DNA from: an uncultured Lactobacillus sp.
GTDB lineage: Bacteria; Bacillota; Bacilli; Lactobacillales; Lactobacillaceae
Reading direction: 5' to 3'
DNA length: 64,000 nucleotides
Assembly: GCA_946477855.1 (NCBI GenBank)
Contig: CAMKZU010000003.1
Coordinates: 33,561 to 97,560 of the forward strand
The number at the start of each line of letters is the position of its first letter. Position 1 is the first letter of the stretch. The notes below the pieces were generated by a model. That model was not told the DNA's origin and did not search any database. It saw only the letters and a program-made list of their open reading frames with translations. Of the stretch, positions 17,754 through 26,316 are shown piece after piece. Position numbers and translations under genes: made by a program.

Positions 17754-17807
17754 CAAGGAAATAGTGGTTTGAATAATCATTTATTCCTTGTTCCTTATTT
17801 GAGGAAC
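17754..17807 (+). other. Two tandem hairpins in the hup 5' leader
   Basis: CAAGGAAATA (17754-17763) pairs with TTATTCCTTG (17781-17790) at most positions. Directly after it GTTCCT (17790-17795) pairs perfectly with AGGAAC (17802-17807). Neither is followed by a T run, so they are not terminators. They may stabilise or regulate the hup mRNA. Confidence 0.5.
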
Positions 17808-17856
17808 TAATCAGGAATCTTAAAGTAAGGTTCAAGTTTCAGGAGGTGAATTCCCA

Positions 17857-18132
17857 ATGGCAAATAAAGCAGAATTAGTCACTGAAGTTGCAGCAAAAAC
17901 TAAGTTAACCAAAAAAGATGCAGCTACAGCTGTTGATGCAATTTTTAGTTCTATCCAAGATGACCTTTCTAAAGGTAAAAAAGTACAATTAATTGGCTTC
18001 GGAACTTTTGAAGTGCGTAAGCGTGCAGCCCGTAAAGGACGTAATCCACAAACTGGCAAAGAAATTCAAATTCCAGCAAGTGTTGTGCCAGCATTTAGAC
18101 CTGGTAAAGCTCTTAAAGAAGCTGTTAAATAG
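17857..18132 (+). CDS. hup: DNA-binding protein HU
   Basis: 91 aa, full length for HU. It carries the family signature [24 protein letters not shown] near residues 46-69, including the DNA-inserting Pro of RNPQTG. HU is the main nucleoid protein of lactobacilli; it bends DNA and binds it with little sequence preference. AGGAGGTGA lies 9 bp before the ATG. The gene has its own promoter, a structured leader of about 100 nt and its own terminator. Confidence 0.98.
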   Translation: MANKAELVTEVAAKTKLTKKDAATAVDAIFSSIQDDLSKGKKVQLIGFGTFEVRKRAARKGRNPQTGKEIQIPASVVPAFRPGKALKEAVK

Positions 18133-18148
18133 CTTAATAGTTTTATCT

Positions 18149-18183
18149 AAAAAGATGGTGGCTAATTCGCCATCATCTTTTTT
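18149..18183 (+). terminator. Intrinsic terminator of hup
   Basis: GATGGTGGC pairs with GCCATCATC (one G-T pair), with flanking A and T runs. Confidence 0.88.
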
Positions 18184-18255
18184 GTGTTATCATTTAATAA
18201 TGATTAATTGTCACGGTGATTGGCAAACTTAGATCGAAAAAATGGAGGAATGAGA

Positions 18256-19512
18256 ATGAGCTACTCTGAACAGCTTCTTGATGCAATTGAGCAGCAGGAC
18301 TTTTCTCAAGAAAAAATATTATTAAAAAAGGCTTTGGAGAATGATAAACCCGAAATTTTAGCGTCATTAGCTGAAAATTTAGTGGGATTAGGTTTTTCAG
18401 ATTTAGCTAAAGAAATATATCGCAGCTTAATTGCCCGCTTTCCCCAAGAGGATTTATTCAAAATCTATTTAGCCGAGATTTTATTAAATGATGGCAAAGA
18501 TGATGATGGTCTAACTTTGCTCTATAATATTGCCCCTGACTCTTCCTCTTATCTTGACAGCCTATTAGTTCAAGCTGATTATTATCAAACCAATGGATTG
18601 GTTGAAACAGCCTATCGAAAACTGTTAGAAGCAGAGAAAATTGCCCCTGATGAGGATGTCGTAAAGTTTGGTTTGGCTGAACTGGATTATCTTAGTGGCA
18701 ATTATGAACGGGCTCTTAATAGATATCAAGATTTAATAAAACGCCATAAAACGTTTAGTGAAGTGAATTTAAATGATCGACTTTTTCAAACACTGGCAAA
18801 ATTAGGACGCTATGAAGAAGCCGGAGAAATCATTGCTAAAAATGGCAATGATATTCTCGATATTGATAGCAAATATCAGGCTGCATTAGTAATGTTAACT
18901 TTACATAAAGACGACCAAGCAATTAAATACTTAAATGAGGTAATTGACCAGAGTCCCGATTATGTAAATGCATACCGCTTGCTTACTACAGCTTACGAAC
19001 ACAAGAACAATAATGAACAGGAGTTGCGTTCTGCTCAGGCAGGTATTGCCTACAATGAACTAGATCCAGTTTTATACAAAAAGGGTGCGCAAGCAGCAAT
19101 TAAACTAAACGAATTAGATACTGCTGAAAACTTGCTAAAAAAGGGGATTAAAAATATTCCTGAAAATTTTGACTTACGCATCCAATTATCTAATCTTTAT
19201 GTTGCAGAAAATAAGAATGAAGAAAATATTGCTCTTTTTGCTAAAATTGACGATGAAGATTTAGAGCCGCAAGTTCATTGGAATTTAGCTCTTTCTTACC
19301 AAAATTTAGATCAGAGCGCTAAAGCCAAAAGTGAATTTTTACTGGCTTATCCTGAATTTAAAAATAATAGTGCCTTTTTAAAGCAAATGATACGCTTTTT
19401 TAATACTGAACCCAATGCCAAAGATATTGTCAGTGAGTTACTAAATTCTTATTTGAAACTTGAACCCGAAGATACTGAAATGCAGGAGTTATATGATGAA
19501 TTACGGGTATAA
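18256..19512 (+). CDS. Tetratricopeptide repeat protein
   Basis: 418 aa from the ATG at 18256, 7 bp after GGAGG; an ATG at 18250 is too close to that site. The sequence is all helical, with repeated TPR-like pairs along most of its length (for example LAEIYRSLIARFPQ-like and AYRKLLEAEKIAPDEDVVKFGL segments). It has no signal peptide and is acidic, so it is probably a cytoplasmic scaffold. Position next to hup resembles YpiA of Bacillus. The partner is unknown. A long terminator hairpin follows. Confidence 0.85.
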   Translation: MSYSEQLLDAIEQQDFSQEKILLKKALENDKPEILASLAENLVGLGFSDLAKEIYRSLIARFPQEDLFKIYLAEILLNDGKDDDGLTLLYNIAPDSSSYLDSLLVQADYYQTNGLVETAYRKLLEAEKIAPDEDVVKFGLAELDYLSGNYERALNRYQDLIKRHKTFSEVNLNDRLFQTLAKLGRYEEAGEIIAKNGNDILDIDSKYQAALVMLTLHKDDQAIKYLNEVIDQSPDYVNAYRLLTTAYEHKNNNEQELRSAQAGIAYNELDPVLYKKGAQAAIKLNELDTAENLLKKGIKNIPENFDLRIQLSNLYVAENKNEENIALFAKIDDEDLEPQVHWNLALSYQNLDQSAKAKSEFLLAYPEFKNNSAFLKQMIRFFNTEPNAKDIVSELLNSYLKLEPEDTEMQELYDELRV

Positions 19513-19584
19513 TTGAGAAAATACAAACACTTAGCAAATAAAAATATCGCATCCTTTTGTCCCAATCTCACTATTTATAAATTT

Positions 19585-19627
19585 AACAGGCTAATAAATC
19601 ATTATAGGTTTATTAGCCTGTTGTTTT
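19585..19627 (+). terminator. Long intrinsic terminator after the TPR gene
   Basis: AACAGGCTAATAAA pairs perfectly with TTTATTAGCCTGTT around a 10-nt loop, followed by GTTTTT. It separates the + strand TPR gene from the converging YitT gene. Confidence 0.9.
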
Positions 19628-19662
19628 TGCCAACTTTCACTGAATTAGCTTGATGTTAAGGA

Positions 19663-20550
19663 TTATTTTCTAATCAAAAGATGATGGCTTTTTTGCTTAT
19701 AGGTAAAACCTTCTCCTAAGACTTCATGTACTTCAATGACGCTTACAAAAGCCTGAGGGTCTTCAGCAGCTATTAACTCTTTTACTAAAGGAATTTCTCG
19801 TGGTGAAACTACCAGATAAATTACTGGTCGCTTAGTTTTTTTATAGCCACCTCGAGCTTCAAAATAAGTAAAGCCGCGGTCTAATTTAATGTCTATCATT
19901 TTGGCTATTTGTTGATAATTATCCGAAATAATAATTAAGCCACGTGCAGAATAAGCTCCTTGTTGAACTGCATCCATCACCTTGGAAAGAATGAATGCAG
20001 CCACCAGGGTATACATAATATGCTTAAGGTCCAAATACGATAACGATGATAATAAAATAATCGTGTCACAGAACAATAAAACTTTGCCAGAAGACATGCC
20101 ATATTTCATTTGCATAATGCGAGCAATGATATCTGTCCCTCCGGAAGTTCCGTTATATCGAAAAATTAGGCCCAGACCAATACCAGAAAGTGTTCCAGCA
20201 AGTATTGCGGATAAGAAGAGGTCGTGTTCTAGGTTCAATTGATATATAATAGGGATTAAGCGCCAGAACCACAAGAAAAATGACAGCCATAAAGTTCCCC
20301 AGATAGTATAGGCTAACAGTCTTTTTCCCATGAAACGATAGCCTAAAATAATTAAAGGGATATTTAATAACAGAGATGACAGGCCCATATTAACGCCCCA
20401 GAAGTGTTTCAATAGCAAAGTAATGCCACTAATGCCACCATCTGTGAGCTGGTTTGGCACTGAAATCATGTCAAGGCTGAAACCATAAATTCCACAGCCA
20501 ATCATAATCATTATAAGTTCAAAAATAATTCTTTTATTGTTTTTTTGCAT
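19663..20550 (-). CDS. YitT family membrane protein (DUF2179)
   Basis: 295 aa from the ATG at 20550, preceded by AAAAGGAAAAG; a longer in-frame extension has no ribosome binding site. Five or so transmembrane helices (about 10-180) include the family motif PNQLTDGGISGITLLL near residue 30 and FRYNGTSGGTDIIARIM near 150. The soluble C-terminal DUF2179 domain (about 205-285) follows. The transported or sensed ligand of the family is not known. It is divergent from cca with about 83 bp between them. Confidence 0.88.
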   Translation of the reverse strand: MQKNNKRIIFELIMIMIGCGIYGFSLDMISVPNQLTDGGISGITLLLKHFWGVNMGLSSLLLNIPLIILGYRFMGKRLLAYTIWGTLWLSFFLWFWRLIPIIYQLNLEHDLFLSAILAGTLSGIGLGLIFRYNGTSGGTDIIARIMQMKYGMSSGKVLLFCDTIILLSSLSYLDLKHIMYTLVAAFILSKVMDAVQQGAYSARGLIIISDNYQQIAKMIDIKLDRGFTYFEARGGYKKTKRPVIYLVVSPREIPLVKELIAAEDPQAFVSVIEVHEVLGEGFTYKQKSHHLLIRK

Positions 20551-20633
20551 AATAAAACTTTTCCTTTTAAGTTGGTACCTTAAAACTACCACAAATAGAA
20601 AATAAAAACACAGATAAATGAGTTGATAAAATA

Positions 20634-21833
20634 ATGTTAAAAATAAATAATTTACCACCGATTTTTACAGTCGCGTTTCCAGTGCTAAAGCAGTTAGAAC
20701 AAGCTGGTTATGAAGCTTATTTTGTCGGAGGGTCAGTCCGTGACTTGATTTTAAACAGGCCCATTCATGACATTGATATTGCTACCAGCGCATACCCGGA
20801 AGAAGTAAAAAGACTCTTTCCCAAAACTATTGATACGGGAATTAAACATGGTACAGTTACTGTTTTAAATGATGGTGCTAGTTACGAAATTACCACTTTT
20901 AGAACAGAATCAGGCTACCAAGACTTTCGCAGACCGGATCATGTCACTTTTGTGCAAAATCTGGCTGAAGATTTGAAAAGACGCGACTTTACCATCAATG
21001 CATTAGCAATGAATAGAGCCGGTGAAGTAATCGATCTTTTTAATGGATTAGGGGATTTGCAAAAACACCTTATTAAAGCAGTAGGAGATCCCATGAAAAG
21101 ATTTCATGAAGATGCTTTACGTATGATGAGAGCAGTCCGCTTCATGAGTCAGCTTAATTTTGATCTTGAATCTCAAACTAAAGAAGCAGTAAGTGACTTA
21201 CATCAACTATTGTCCAAAATTTCAGTCGAAAGAATCCGTGATGAATTTGTCAAAATGGGTACTGGAATAAATTCTCGGGATGCCTTCAAAATCTTTTTAC
21301 AAACTAAGTTAAGTGAAAGTGTACCGGATTTTGCCGGTAAAAGTGATTTATTGGCAATTTATCCTAAATTAAAATTTAATCCCAGTATGGAAACAAGTCT
21401 ATGGTCTATAATTATTATTTTGTTAAAAATTTCAGATGACCAAATAGCGCGTTTCATGCGTGATTGGAAAAATTCAAATGCTATGACAGAAAAAGTTAGA
21501 AAAATTGTGACTCTGTTTGATTTGATTTCTGAAAAATCGCCTTCTGATCTTGAGCTGTTTAATGCTGGCAAAGACGTTTTGCTAAACACAATAGATGTGG
21601 CGCATATTTTAGGACAGCCAATCAACTCCGAAGCATTGGTCGACCGCTATACTGCTTTGCCAATCAAGTCAATGTCAGAATTAGCTGTTGACGGGCAATT
21701 CTTAATTGCTAACGGTATAAAACCTGGACCGAAATTGGGCCAAATACTCAATGAAATTAAGCAAAAAGTTATTTCAGGTGAATTAGCTAATTCTAAGGAT
21801 GATATTCAAGACTATTTGCAGCAAGTAGAATAA
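20634..21833 (+). CDS. cca: CCA-adding tRNA nucleotidyltransferase
   Basis: 399 aa, usual for class II bacterial enzymes. The N-terminal catalytic core has [22 protein letters not shown] (residues 30-51) with the metal-binding DID, then [12 protein letters not shown] near 117 and the neck motif [12 protein letters not shown] near 160. It adds or repairs the 3' CCA of tRNAs. The ribosome binding site is weak. It converges end to end with the hemolysin III gene, only 2 bp apart, with no terminator between. Confidence 0.95.
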   Translation: MLKINNLPPIFTVAFPVLKQLEQAGYEAYFVGGSVRDLILNRPIHDIDIATSAYPEEVKRLFPKTIDTGIKHGTVTVLNDGASYEITTFRTESGYQDFRRPDHVTFVQNLAEDLKRRDFTINALAMNRAGEVIDLFNGLGDLQKHLIKAVGDPMKRFHEDALRMMRAVRFMSQLNFDLESQTKEAVSDLHQLLSKISVERIRDEFVKMGTGINSRDAFKIFLQTKLSESVPDFAGKSDLLAIYPKLKFNPSMETSLWSIIIILLKISDDQIARFMRDWKNSNAMTEKVRKIVTLFDLISEKSPSDLELFNAGKDVLLNTIDVAHILGQPINSEALVDRYTALPIKSMSELAVDGQFLIANGIKPGPKLGQILNEIKQKVISGELANSKDDIQDYLQQVE

Positions 21834-21835
21834 AC

Positions 21836-22504
21836 CTAGACGTAGAATAACACAGAGAAAAACATTAAAGTTGAGCCTAAGATGACAAACAGGTGCCAGA
21901 TTACGTGAATAAAGGGAATCCTTTTCATTGTATATAAAAGAGCACCTACTGTATAAGCTACGCCTCCGCTAACTAGTAGCCAAAATCCAACAGGGCTGAG
22001 GCGCACGTATAAATGGTTACCGGCTAAAATTACCAGCCAGCCCATAGCTACATATAAAACAGTATCTAATATGACATGTTTACCTCGGTTAAAAATGTAG
22101 TAAATGATACCAAATATTGCAATTATCCAAACCAGAGTGAACAACATTATGCCCCATTTTCCACCAATCGCTACCAGAGAAAAGGGAGTGTATGATCCTG
22201 CAATTAACAAAAAAATTGATGAATGATCAAAAATTTGGAAAACATTGCGGGCCCGAGTAAAAATTAGACTATGAAAAAGTGTGGAGAAAAGATAAAGCAG
22301 AAGCAAACATGAACCATAAATAGTAAATGTAACAATTCTCAGTGGACTATGAGTTGAAGCGGCTTTAATAATTAATAGCACTAATCCTGCAACTGCCAGG
22401 CAAAAACCTATTCCATGCGTGACAGCACTAAGAATATTATCTACTAAGTAATATGTTTTGGACCTCTGCGCAGGTTCTTGCCACAATTTCTGCAATTTCA
22501 TCAT
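21836..22504 (-). CDS. hlyIII: Hemolysin III family membrane protein
   Basis: 222 aa, mostly seven hydrophobic helices. Family residues are present: an early DNILSAVTHGIGF, the STLFHS segment near residue 78, FQIFDHSSIFLLIAGSYTPF near 95, and a late histidine in HVIWHLFVILGS. The conserved Ser and His residues fit the zinc-binding site of the PAQR/HlyIII superfamily. A true haemolytic role is not implied. Two adjacent ATG codons (22504 and 22501) are both possible starts. It is divergent from degV. Confidence 0.9.
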   Translation of the reverse strand: MMKLQKLWQEPAQRSKTYYLVDNILSAVTHGIGFCLAVAGLVLLIIKAASTHSPLRIVTFTIYGSCLLLLYLFSTLFHSLIFTRARNVFQIFDHSSIFLLIAGSYTPFSLVAIGGKWGIMLFTLVWIIAIFGIIYYIFNRGKHVILDTVLYVAMGWLVILAGNHLYVRLSPVGFWLLVSGGVAYTVGALLYTMKRIPFIHVIWHLFVILGSTLMFFSVLFYV

Positions 22505-22543
22505 GAAACAGTTTGTTCGCTTTCTTTTTTTTACTAGTTTTTT

Positions 22544-22552
22544 TGCTATAAT
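22544..22552 (+). promoter_or_regulatory. Extended -10 promoter of the degV operon
   Basis: TGCTATAAT, a perfect extended -10, 70 bp before the degV start. It lies between the divergent hlyIII and degV genes. The -35 region is a T-rich tract. Confidence 0.65.
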
Positions 22553-22621
22553 AATTATAATTAATACAGTTCACATTCTATCATAAATGAGAACATCAAA
22601 TCAGAATTGAGGGCGAGTACG

Positions 22622-23482
22622 TTGTCAGAAATAAAAATTTTGACTGATTCTTCCGCGCAGTTAACACCGGAAGAAATTAAAAAATATCATATTACCGTTG
22701 TGCCTTTATCGGTCACAATCGATGGTGATACTTATCTTGATGGAGTGGAAATAACCAGACAGCAATTTGTCCAAAAAATGAGTGAGTCTAAACAACTCCC
22801 AACTACGAGTCAACCACCTATAGGAACCATGGTTGATACGATTAATGAGTTAACTAAAGATGGTAGCGAAGTCATTGGCATATTTTTGGCAAAGGTATTA
22901 AGCGGTACAATTGACGCAGCTCGTCAGGCTGTGAAATTAACTGGTAAATCAGATCTGGTACATATAGTTGACTCTGAATTAACTGACCGCTCTGAGGGAT
23001 TTCAGGTATTAGCCGCTGCACGGGATATTGCCGCTGGCAAAAGTATTCCTGAAATTTTGGCTCATATTGAAAAAATCAAAAAAACACAGCGTTTGCATCT
23101 TCTAATTGTTAATTTGGAAAATGTTATTAAAGGTGGACGCTTAGGTCCTTTGGCTGGTAAAATTGTCAACATGCTTAATATACATATTGAATTGCAAATG
23201 CCGAATGGTCATTTGAAAATTGCCAAAAAAGGAAGAGGCAAAAAATTTTCTTTAGCTTTTGATAAGCGCGTTTTAGATGATATTGAAGCTAATAAAGAAA
23301 AAATTAAAGAAGTAGGTATCTCATACGTTGCAACGGGCAGCACACCGCAGAAGCTACTTGATTTTGCCCAAAAAATTAAAGATATTAATTCCAAAATTGA
23401 TGTTTTAGTGCGAGAAACCAGTCCTATTATTGCAACGCATGCAGGGATGGGTGCTTATGCAGTTTTGTATTATACGGAGTAA
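22622..23482 (+). CDS. degV: DegV family fatty-acid-binding protein
   Basis: 286 aa from the TTG at 22622, preceded by GAGGGCGAG; another TTG at 22607 lacks upstream SD. It has the DegV fold: ILTDSSAQL at the start, LPTTSQPPIG near residue 60, and VENVIKGGRLG-like NLENVIKGGRLGPLAGKI near 165. DegV (FakB-like) proteins bind a fatty acid and, in some species, present it to the FakA kinase for phosphorylation. It is followed after 3 bp by yozE. A second DegV paralogue lies at 44633. Confidence 0.9.
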   Translation: MSEIKILTDSSAQLTPEEIKKYHITVVPLSVTIDGDTYLDGVEITRQQFVQKMSESKQLPTTSQPPIGTMVDTINELTKDGSEVIGIFLAKVLSGTIDAARQAVKLTGKSDLVHIVDSELTDRSEGFQVLAAARDIAAGKSIPEILAHIEKIKKTQRLHLLIVNLENVIKGGRLGPLAGKIVNMLNIHIELQMPNGHLKIAKKGRGKKFSLAFDKRVLDDIEANKEKIKEVGISYVATGSTPQKLLDFAQKIKDINSKIDVLVRETSPIIATHAGMGAYAVLYYTE

Positions 23483-23485
23483 AAA

Positions 23486-23716
23486 TTGGCATATAGAGAG
23501 AGCTTTTATCGCTATTTAATGACTCAGCGGAATGCTGATTCAAATGATGAAGTTGCACAGTTTGCAAATAATGCGCAAAATGACCAGACTTTTCCTAAGC
23601 AAGAGCAGAATTATGAAAAATTATCTGATTATCTTGAGCTGAATGCTGGTTATTTACCAAGCATGAGCATTTTTGACAAAGCATATCAAATGTATCGTGA
23701 AAAGATGACGTATTAA
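23486..23716 (+). CDS. yozE: YozE family (SAM-like) protein
   Basis: 76 aa starting at TTG 23486, 5 bp after GGAGT. The sequence has the family's pattern: [10 protein letters not shown] at the start, [26 protein letters not shown] in the middle and [12 protein letters not shown] at the end. The known fold is a small helical sterile-alpha-motif-like domain, but no function is established. It is cotranscribed with degV and closed by a terminator. Confidence 0.85.
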   Translation: MAYRESFYRYLMTQRNADSNDEVAQFANNAQNDQTFPKQEQNYEKLSDYLELNAGYLPSMSIFDKAYQMYREKMTY

Positions 23717-23719
23717 ATT

Positions 23720-23750
23720 AGGGCTCCTAAGTGATATAGGGCCCTTTTCG
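23720..23750 (+). terminator. Intrinsic terminator of degV-yozE
   Basis: AGGGCTC pairs with GGGCCCT (one G-T pair), followed by TTTT. Moderate strength. Confidence 0.7.
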
Positions 23751-23767
23751 CGTAAGAAAGGCAAAAA

Positions 23768-24607
23768 ATGGTTAATATTCAGTGGTATCCCGGGCACATG
23801 AATAAAGCTCGGAATCAACTTGAAGATAAAATGAATTTAATTGATGTCATTATAGAAGTTTTAGATGCACGTATTCCTCAATCCTCACGCAATCCGATGA
23901 TCGAAAAACTTGTAGGTGACAAGCCACATTTAATTATTTTGAATAAAGCTGATTTGGCAGATCCAGTGATGACTAAAAGGTGGCAAAAAAAATTTACCAC
24001 TAAGGGAAAGTTTGTGATGGCTCTGGATTCTCTTCATAATACCAATATGCAAGTGCTAGTGAAGATGATTAAAAAAGCTGCTGCAGCGAAAATTAAAAAA
24101 TTACAACAAAAAGGTGCAACTAGTCCTGTCATCAGAGTTGCAATAGCTGGAATTCCCAATTGTGGCAAGTCCACAATTATTAACCGTCTGGTTGGTCGCA
24201 ATGTGACGCAGGTTGGCAATAAGCCAGGCGTAACCAAAGGACAAAATTGGCTCAAAACTGCCGATAATATTCAAATTTTAGATACTCCCGGAATTCTGTG
24301 GCCTAAATTCGAAGATCAAACAGTCGGTCTAAAGCTTGCGGCACTGGGAGCAATAAAGGATACTGTCTTTAGCGCTGATGATGTTGCCTTATTTTTATTA
24401 GCAAAGTTACGTAAACACTATTTAAATGATTTAAGCAAGTTTGCTAGAACTTCCAAAGCAGAAATTCAACATATTAATGATACTGATCTGTTACTGGCAC
24501 TGACTGAGGAATATGGTATGCGTGACGATTATGATCGTTTTTCTATGTATTTATTGCAAAGATTGCGTAAAGGAAAAGTAGGAAGGATTACTTTGGATCG
24601 GTTATGA
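23768..24607 (+). CDS. rbgA: Ribosome biogenesis GTPase RbgA (YlqF)
   Basis: 279 aa with circularly permuted GTPase motifs: G4 NKADL (59-63) comes before G1 GIPNCGKST (about 128-136) and G3 DTPG (about 174-177). N-terminal WYPGHMNKA is the family signature. RbgA acts late in 50S subunit assembly. GAAAGGC precedes the ATG. It overlaps rnhB by 4 bp (ATGA), so the two are translationally coupled. Confidence 0.96.
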   Translation: MVNIQWYPGHMNKARNQLEDKMNLIDVIIEVLDARIPQSSRNPMIEKLVGDKPHLIILNKADLADPVMTKRWQKKFTTKGKFVMALDSLHNTNMQVLVKMIKKAAAAKIKKLQQKGATSPVIRVAIAGIPNCGKSTIINRLVGRNVTQVGNKPGVTKGQNWLKTADNIQILDTPGILWPKFEDQTVGLKLAALGAIKDTVFSADDVALFLLAKLRKHYLNDLSKFARTSKAEIQHINDTDLLLALTEEYGMRDDYDRFSMYLLQRLRKGKVGRITLDRL

Positions 24608-25359
24608 CAATTGGTGAAATAAAAAAATTACTGGCACAGGGCTCAGTCAATCATGAAGATTTGAAAATTTTAGAAAATGATACTCGTGTGGGTGTTCAAA
24701 AGCTTTTGCTAAGTTATCATAATCGCCAGCAAAAATTAGCTAAGAAAAAAGCCGCCTTTATAAAAAGATTTGCCTATGAAAAAACTTTTTGGGCCAAAAA
24801 CAAAACTGTCGCCGGTGTAGATGAAGTCGGCAGAGGACCATTAGCTGGTCCTGTTGTGACAGCCGCCGTGATTATTGATGACAATTTTGATTTGACAGAT
24901 GTCAATGATTCTAAAAAATTAAGTGCCAAGCGCCGCCAAGAATTATTCCCCTTAATTTTAAAGGAAGCGGTTAGTGTGGCAATCGGTTTAAAAAGTCCGC
25001 AAGTGATTGATGAAATAAATATTTATGAAGCAGATCGTTTGGCAATGGCTGAAGCTGTCAAGAATTTAGACGTCAAGCCTGACGCTTTGCTTGTTGATGC
25101 TATGCAGGTACCAGTTCAATTGCCGCAGGTTCGGCTAATAAAGGGTGACGCCAAATCAAATTCAATTGCTGCTGCTTCAATTGTTGCCAAAGTTTTCAGG
25201 GATAACTTGATGGCAGACTATGCCAAAATTTATCCTGAGTATCATTTTGATGAAAATGCTGGCTATGGCACTCAAGCTCATCTTCAAGCATTGGCAAAAT
25301 ATGGTCCAACGCTAATTCACCGAAAAACATTTGCACCAGTGAATTCTTTTTATAAATAA
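24604..25359 (+). CDS. rnhB: Ribonuclease HII
   Basis: 251 aa. An N-terminal helical extension (about 1-65) precedes the RNase HII domain with [17 protein letters not shown] near residue 74, [10 protein letters not shown] near 102, and the later catalytic Asp in VDAMQ. It nicks RNA in RNA-DNA hybrids, including single ribonucleotides in DNA. Start overlaps the rbgA stop. A hairpin with T run at 25369-25404 follows. Confidence 0.95.
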   Translation: MTIGEIKKLLAQGSVNHEDLKILENDTRVGVQKLLLSYHNRQQKLAKKKAAFIKRFAYEKTFWAKNKTVAGVDEVGRGPLAGPVVTAAVIIDDNFDLTDVNDSKKLSAKRRQELFPLILKEAVSVAIGLKSPQVIDEINIYEADRLAMAEAVKNLDVKPDALLVDAMQVPVQLPQVRLIKGDAKSNSIAAASIVAKVFRDNLMADYAKIYPEYHFDENAGYGTQAHLQALAKYGPTLIHRKTFAPVNSFYK

Positions 25360-25368
25360 AAAAATATG

Positions 25369-25404
25369 CCTCCTTTTTACGTATTTGTATTTAGGAGGTT
25401 TTTT
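25369..25404 (+). promoter_or_regulatory. Terminator-like hairpin whose right arm contains the dprA ribosome binding site
   Basis: CCTCCT (25369-25374) is perfectly complementary to AGGAGG (25393-25398), which is the dprA Shine-Dalgarno. Six T follow and then the ATG. Folded, the structure would both end rnhB transcription and hide the dprA binding site. Confidence 0.55.
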
Positions 25405-26256
25405 ATGAAGATTACCAATTTTCTTTTGCGCTTAAAATTACAAAAAGGTATTGGATATGTTAAGATGTTACAAGTTGCTAGTCAGTTGCAACTTGCTGAT
25501 ATTGATATTCAGACTATTAAAAACTTAAATTTGACCAGTAATTTGATAAAAGTCTGTATGAATGCTTATAATGACAGATATGCGGATAAAATGATCAGAA
25601 GAATAGAAAAGCAATGTCGGGTTATTAGCTTTTTTGACGTGGAATATCCCGAAAAGCTACGTCAAATTTATCAGCCACCTTTAATTTTGTTTTTACAAGG
25701 GAATTTGGAATTACTTCAGCAAAAAATCGTTACAATTGTAGGTTCCCGTCAAGCCACTAATTATAGCAACTTGGTTTTGAATAAACTTGTGCCTAATCTA
25801 ATAAAAGATGATTTTATTATTGCCAGTGGACTAGCTAAGGGCGTGGACGTTATGGCACATAAGGCAGCACTAAAATTTAACGGTCAAACAATTGCGGTGG
25901 TTGGTAATGGGTTAAACCATTTTTATCCGCAAATAAACCAACATGTGCAAAAAGAAATTGCTCAAAAAGGCCTATTAGTGAGTGAATATTTGCCTGATAC
26001 TCCACCCAGACCTTATAGATTTCCCCAGCGAAACAGAATTTTGGCTGGAATAGCTGACAGTGTAATTGTTACTGAGGCAAAGCAGAAGTCAGGTTCTCTA
26101 ATTACAGCAAACCTAGCTCTACAAGAAAATCGGGACATTTATGCTTTACCAGGTCCTATTACCAGTGAACTATCTCAAGGACCCAATAAACTAATTCAAG
26201 CGGGTGCTTATCCAATCACTGATTTTGACTTGCAACTTGAAAGATTTGACAATTAG
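25405..26256 (+). CDS. dprA: DNA-processing protein DprA
   Basis: 283 aa from the ATG at 25405, 6 bp after AGGAGG; the longer in-frame ORF has no site. A Rossmann-like DprA fold (about 100-275) shows VGSRQATNYS, SGLAKGVDVMAHKAAL, GNGLNHFYPQ, and FPQRNRILAGIADSVIVTEA. DprA loads RecA on incoming single-stranded DNA in natural transformation and protects it. Lactobacilli usually keep dprA even when competence is not seen. The C-terminal winged helix of long DprA forms is absent. Confidence 0.93.
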   Translation: MKITNFLLRLKLQKGIGYVKMLQVASQLQLADIDIQTIKNLNLTSNLIKVCMNAYNDRYADKMIRRIEKQCRVISFFDVEYPEKLRQIYQPPLILFLQGNLELLQQKIVTIVGSRQATNYSNLVLNKLVPNLIKDDFIIASGLAKGVDVMAHKAALKFNGQTIAVVGNGLNHFYPQINQHVQKEIAQKGLLVSEYLPDTPPRPYRFPQRNRILAGIADSVIVTEAKQKSGSLITANLALQENRDIYALPGPITSELSQGPNKLIQAGAYPITDFDLQLERFDN

Positions 26257-26316
26257 TAGTTAAATATTCTATTCTCAAATGAGTATTTAAAAAAGAATTT
26301 AATGAGGAGGCTTTTG

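Noticed and set aside
21834..21835. Terminator between cca and hlyIII
   Set aside because: The two genes converge with only 2 bp between them, and no hairpin with a T run is present.
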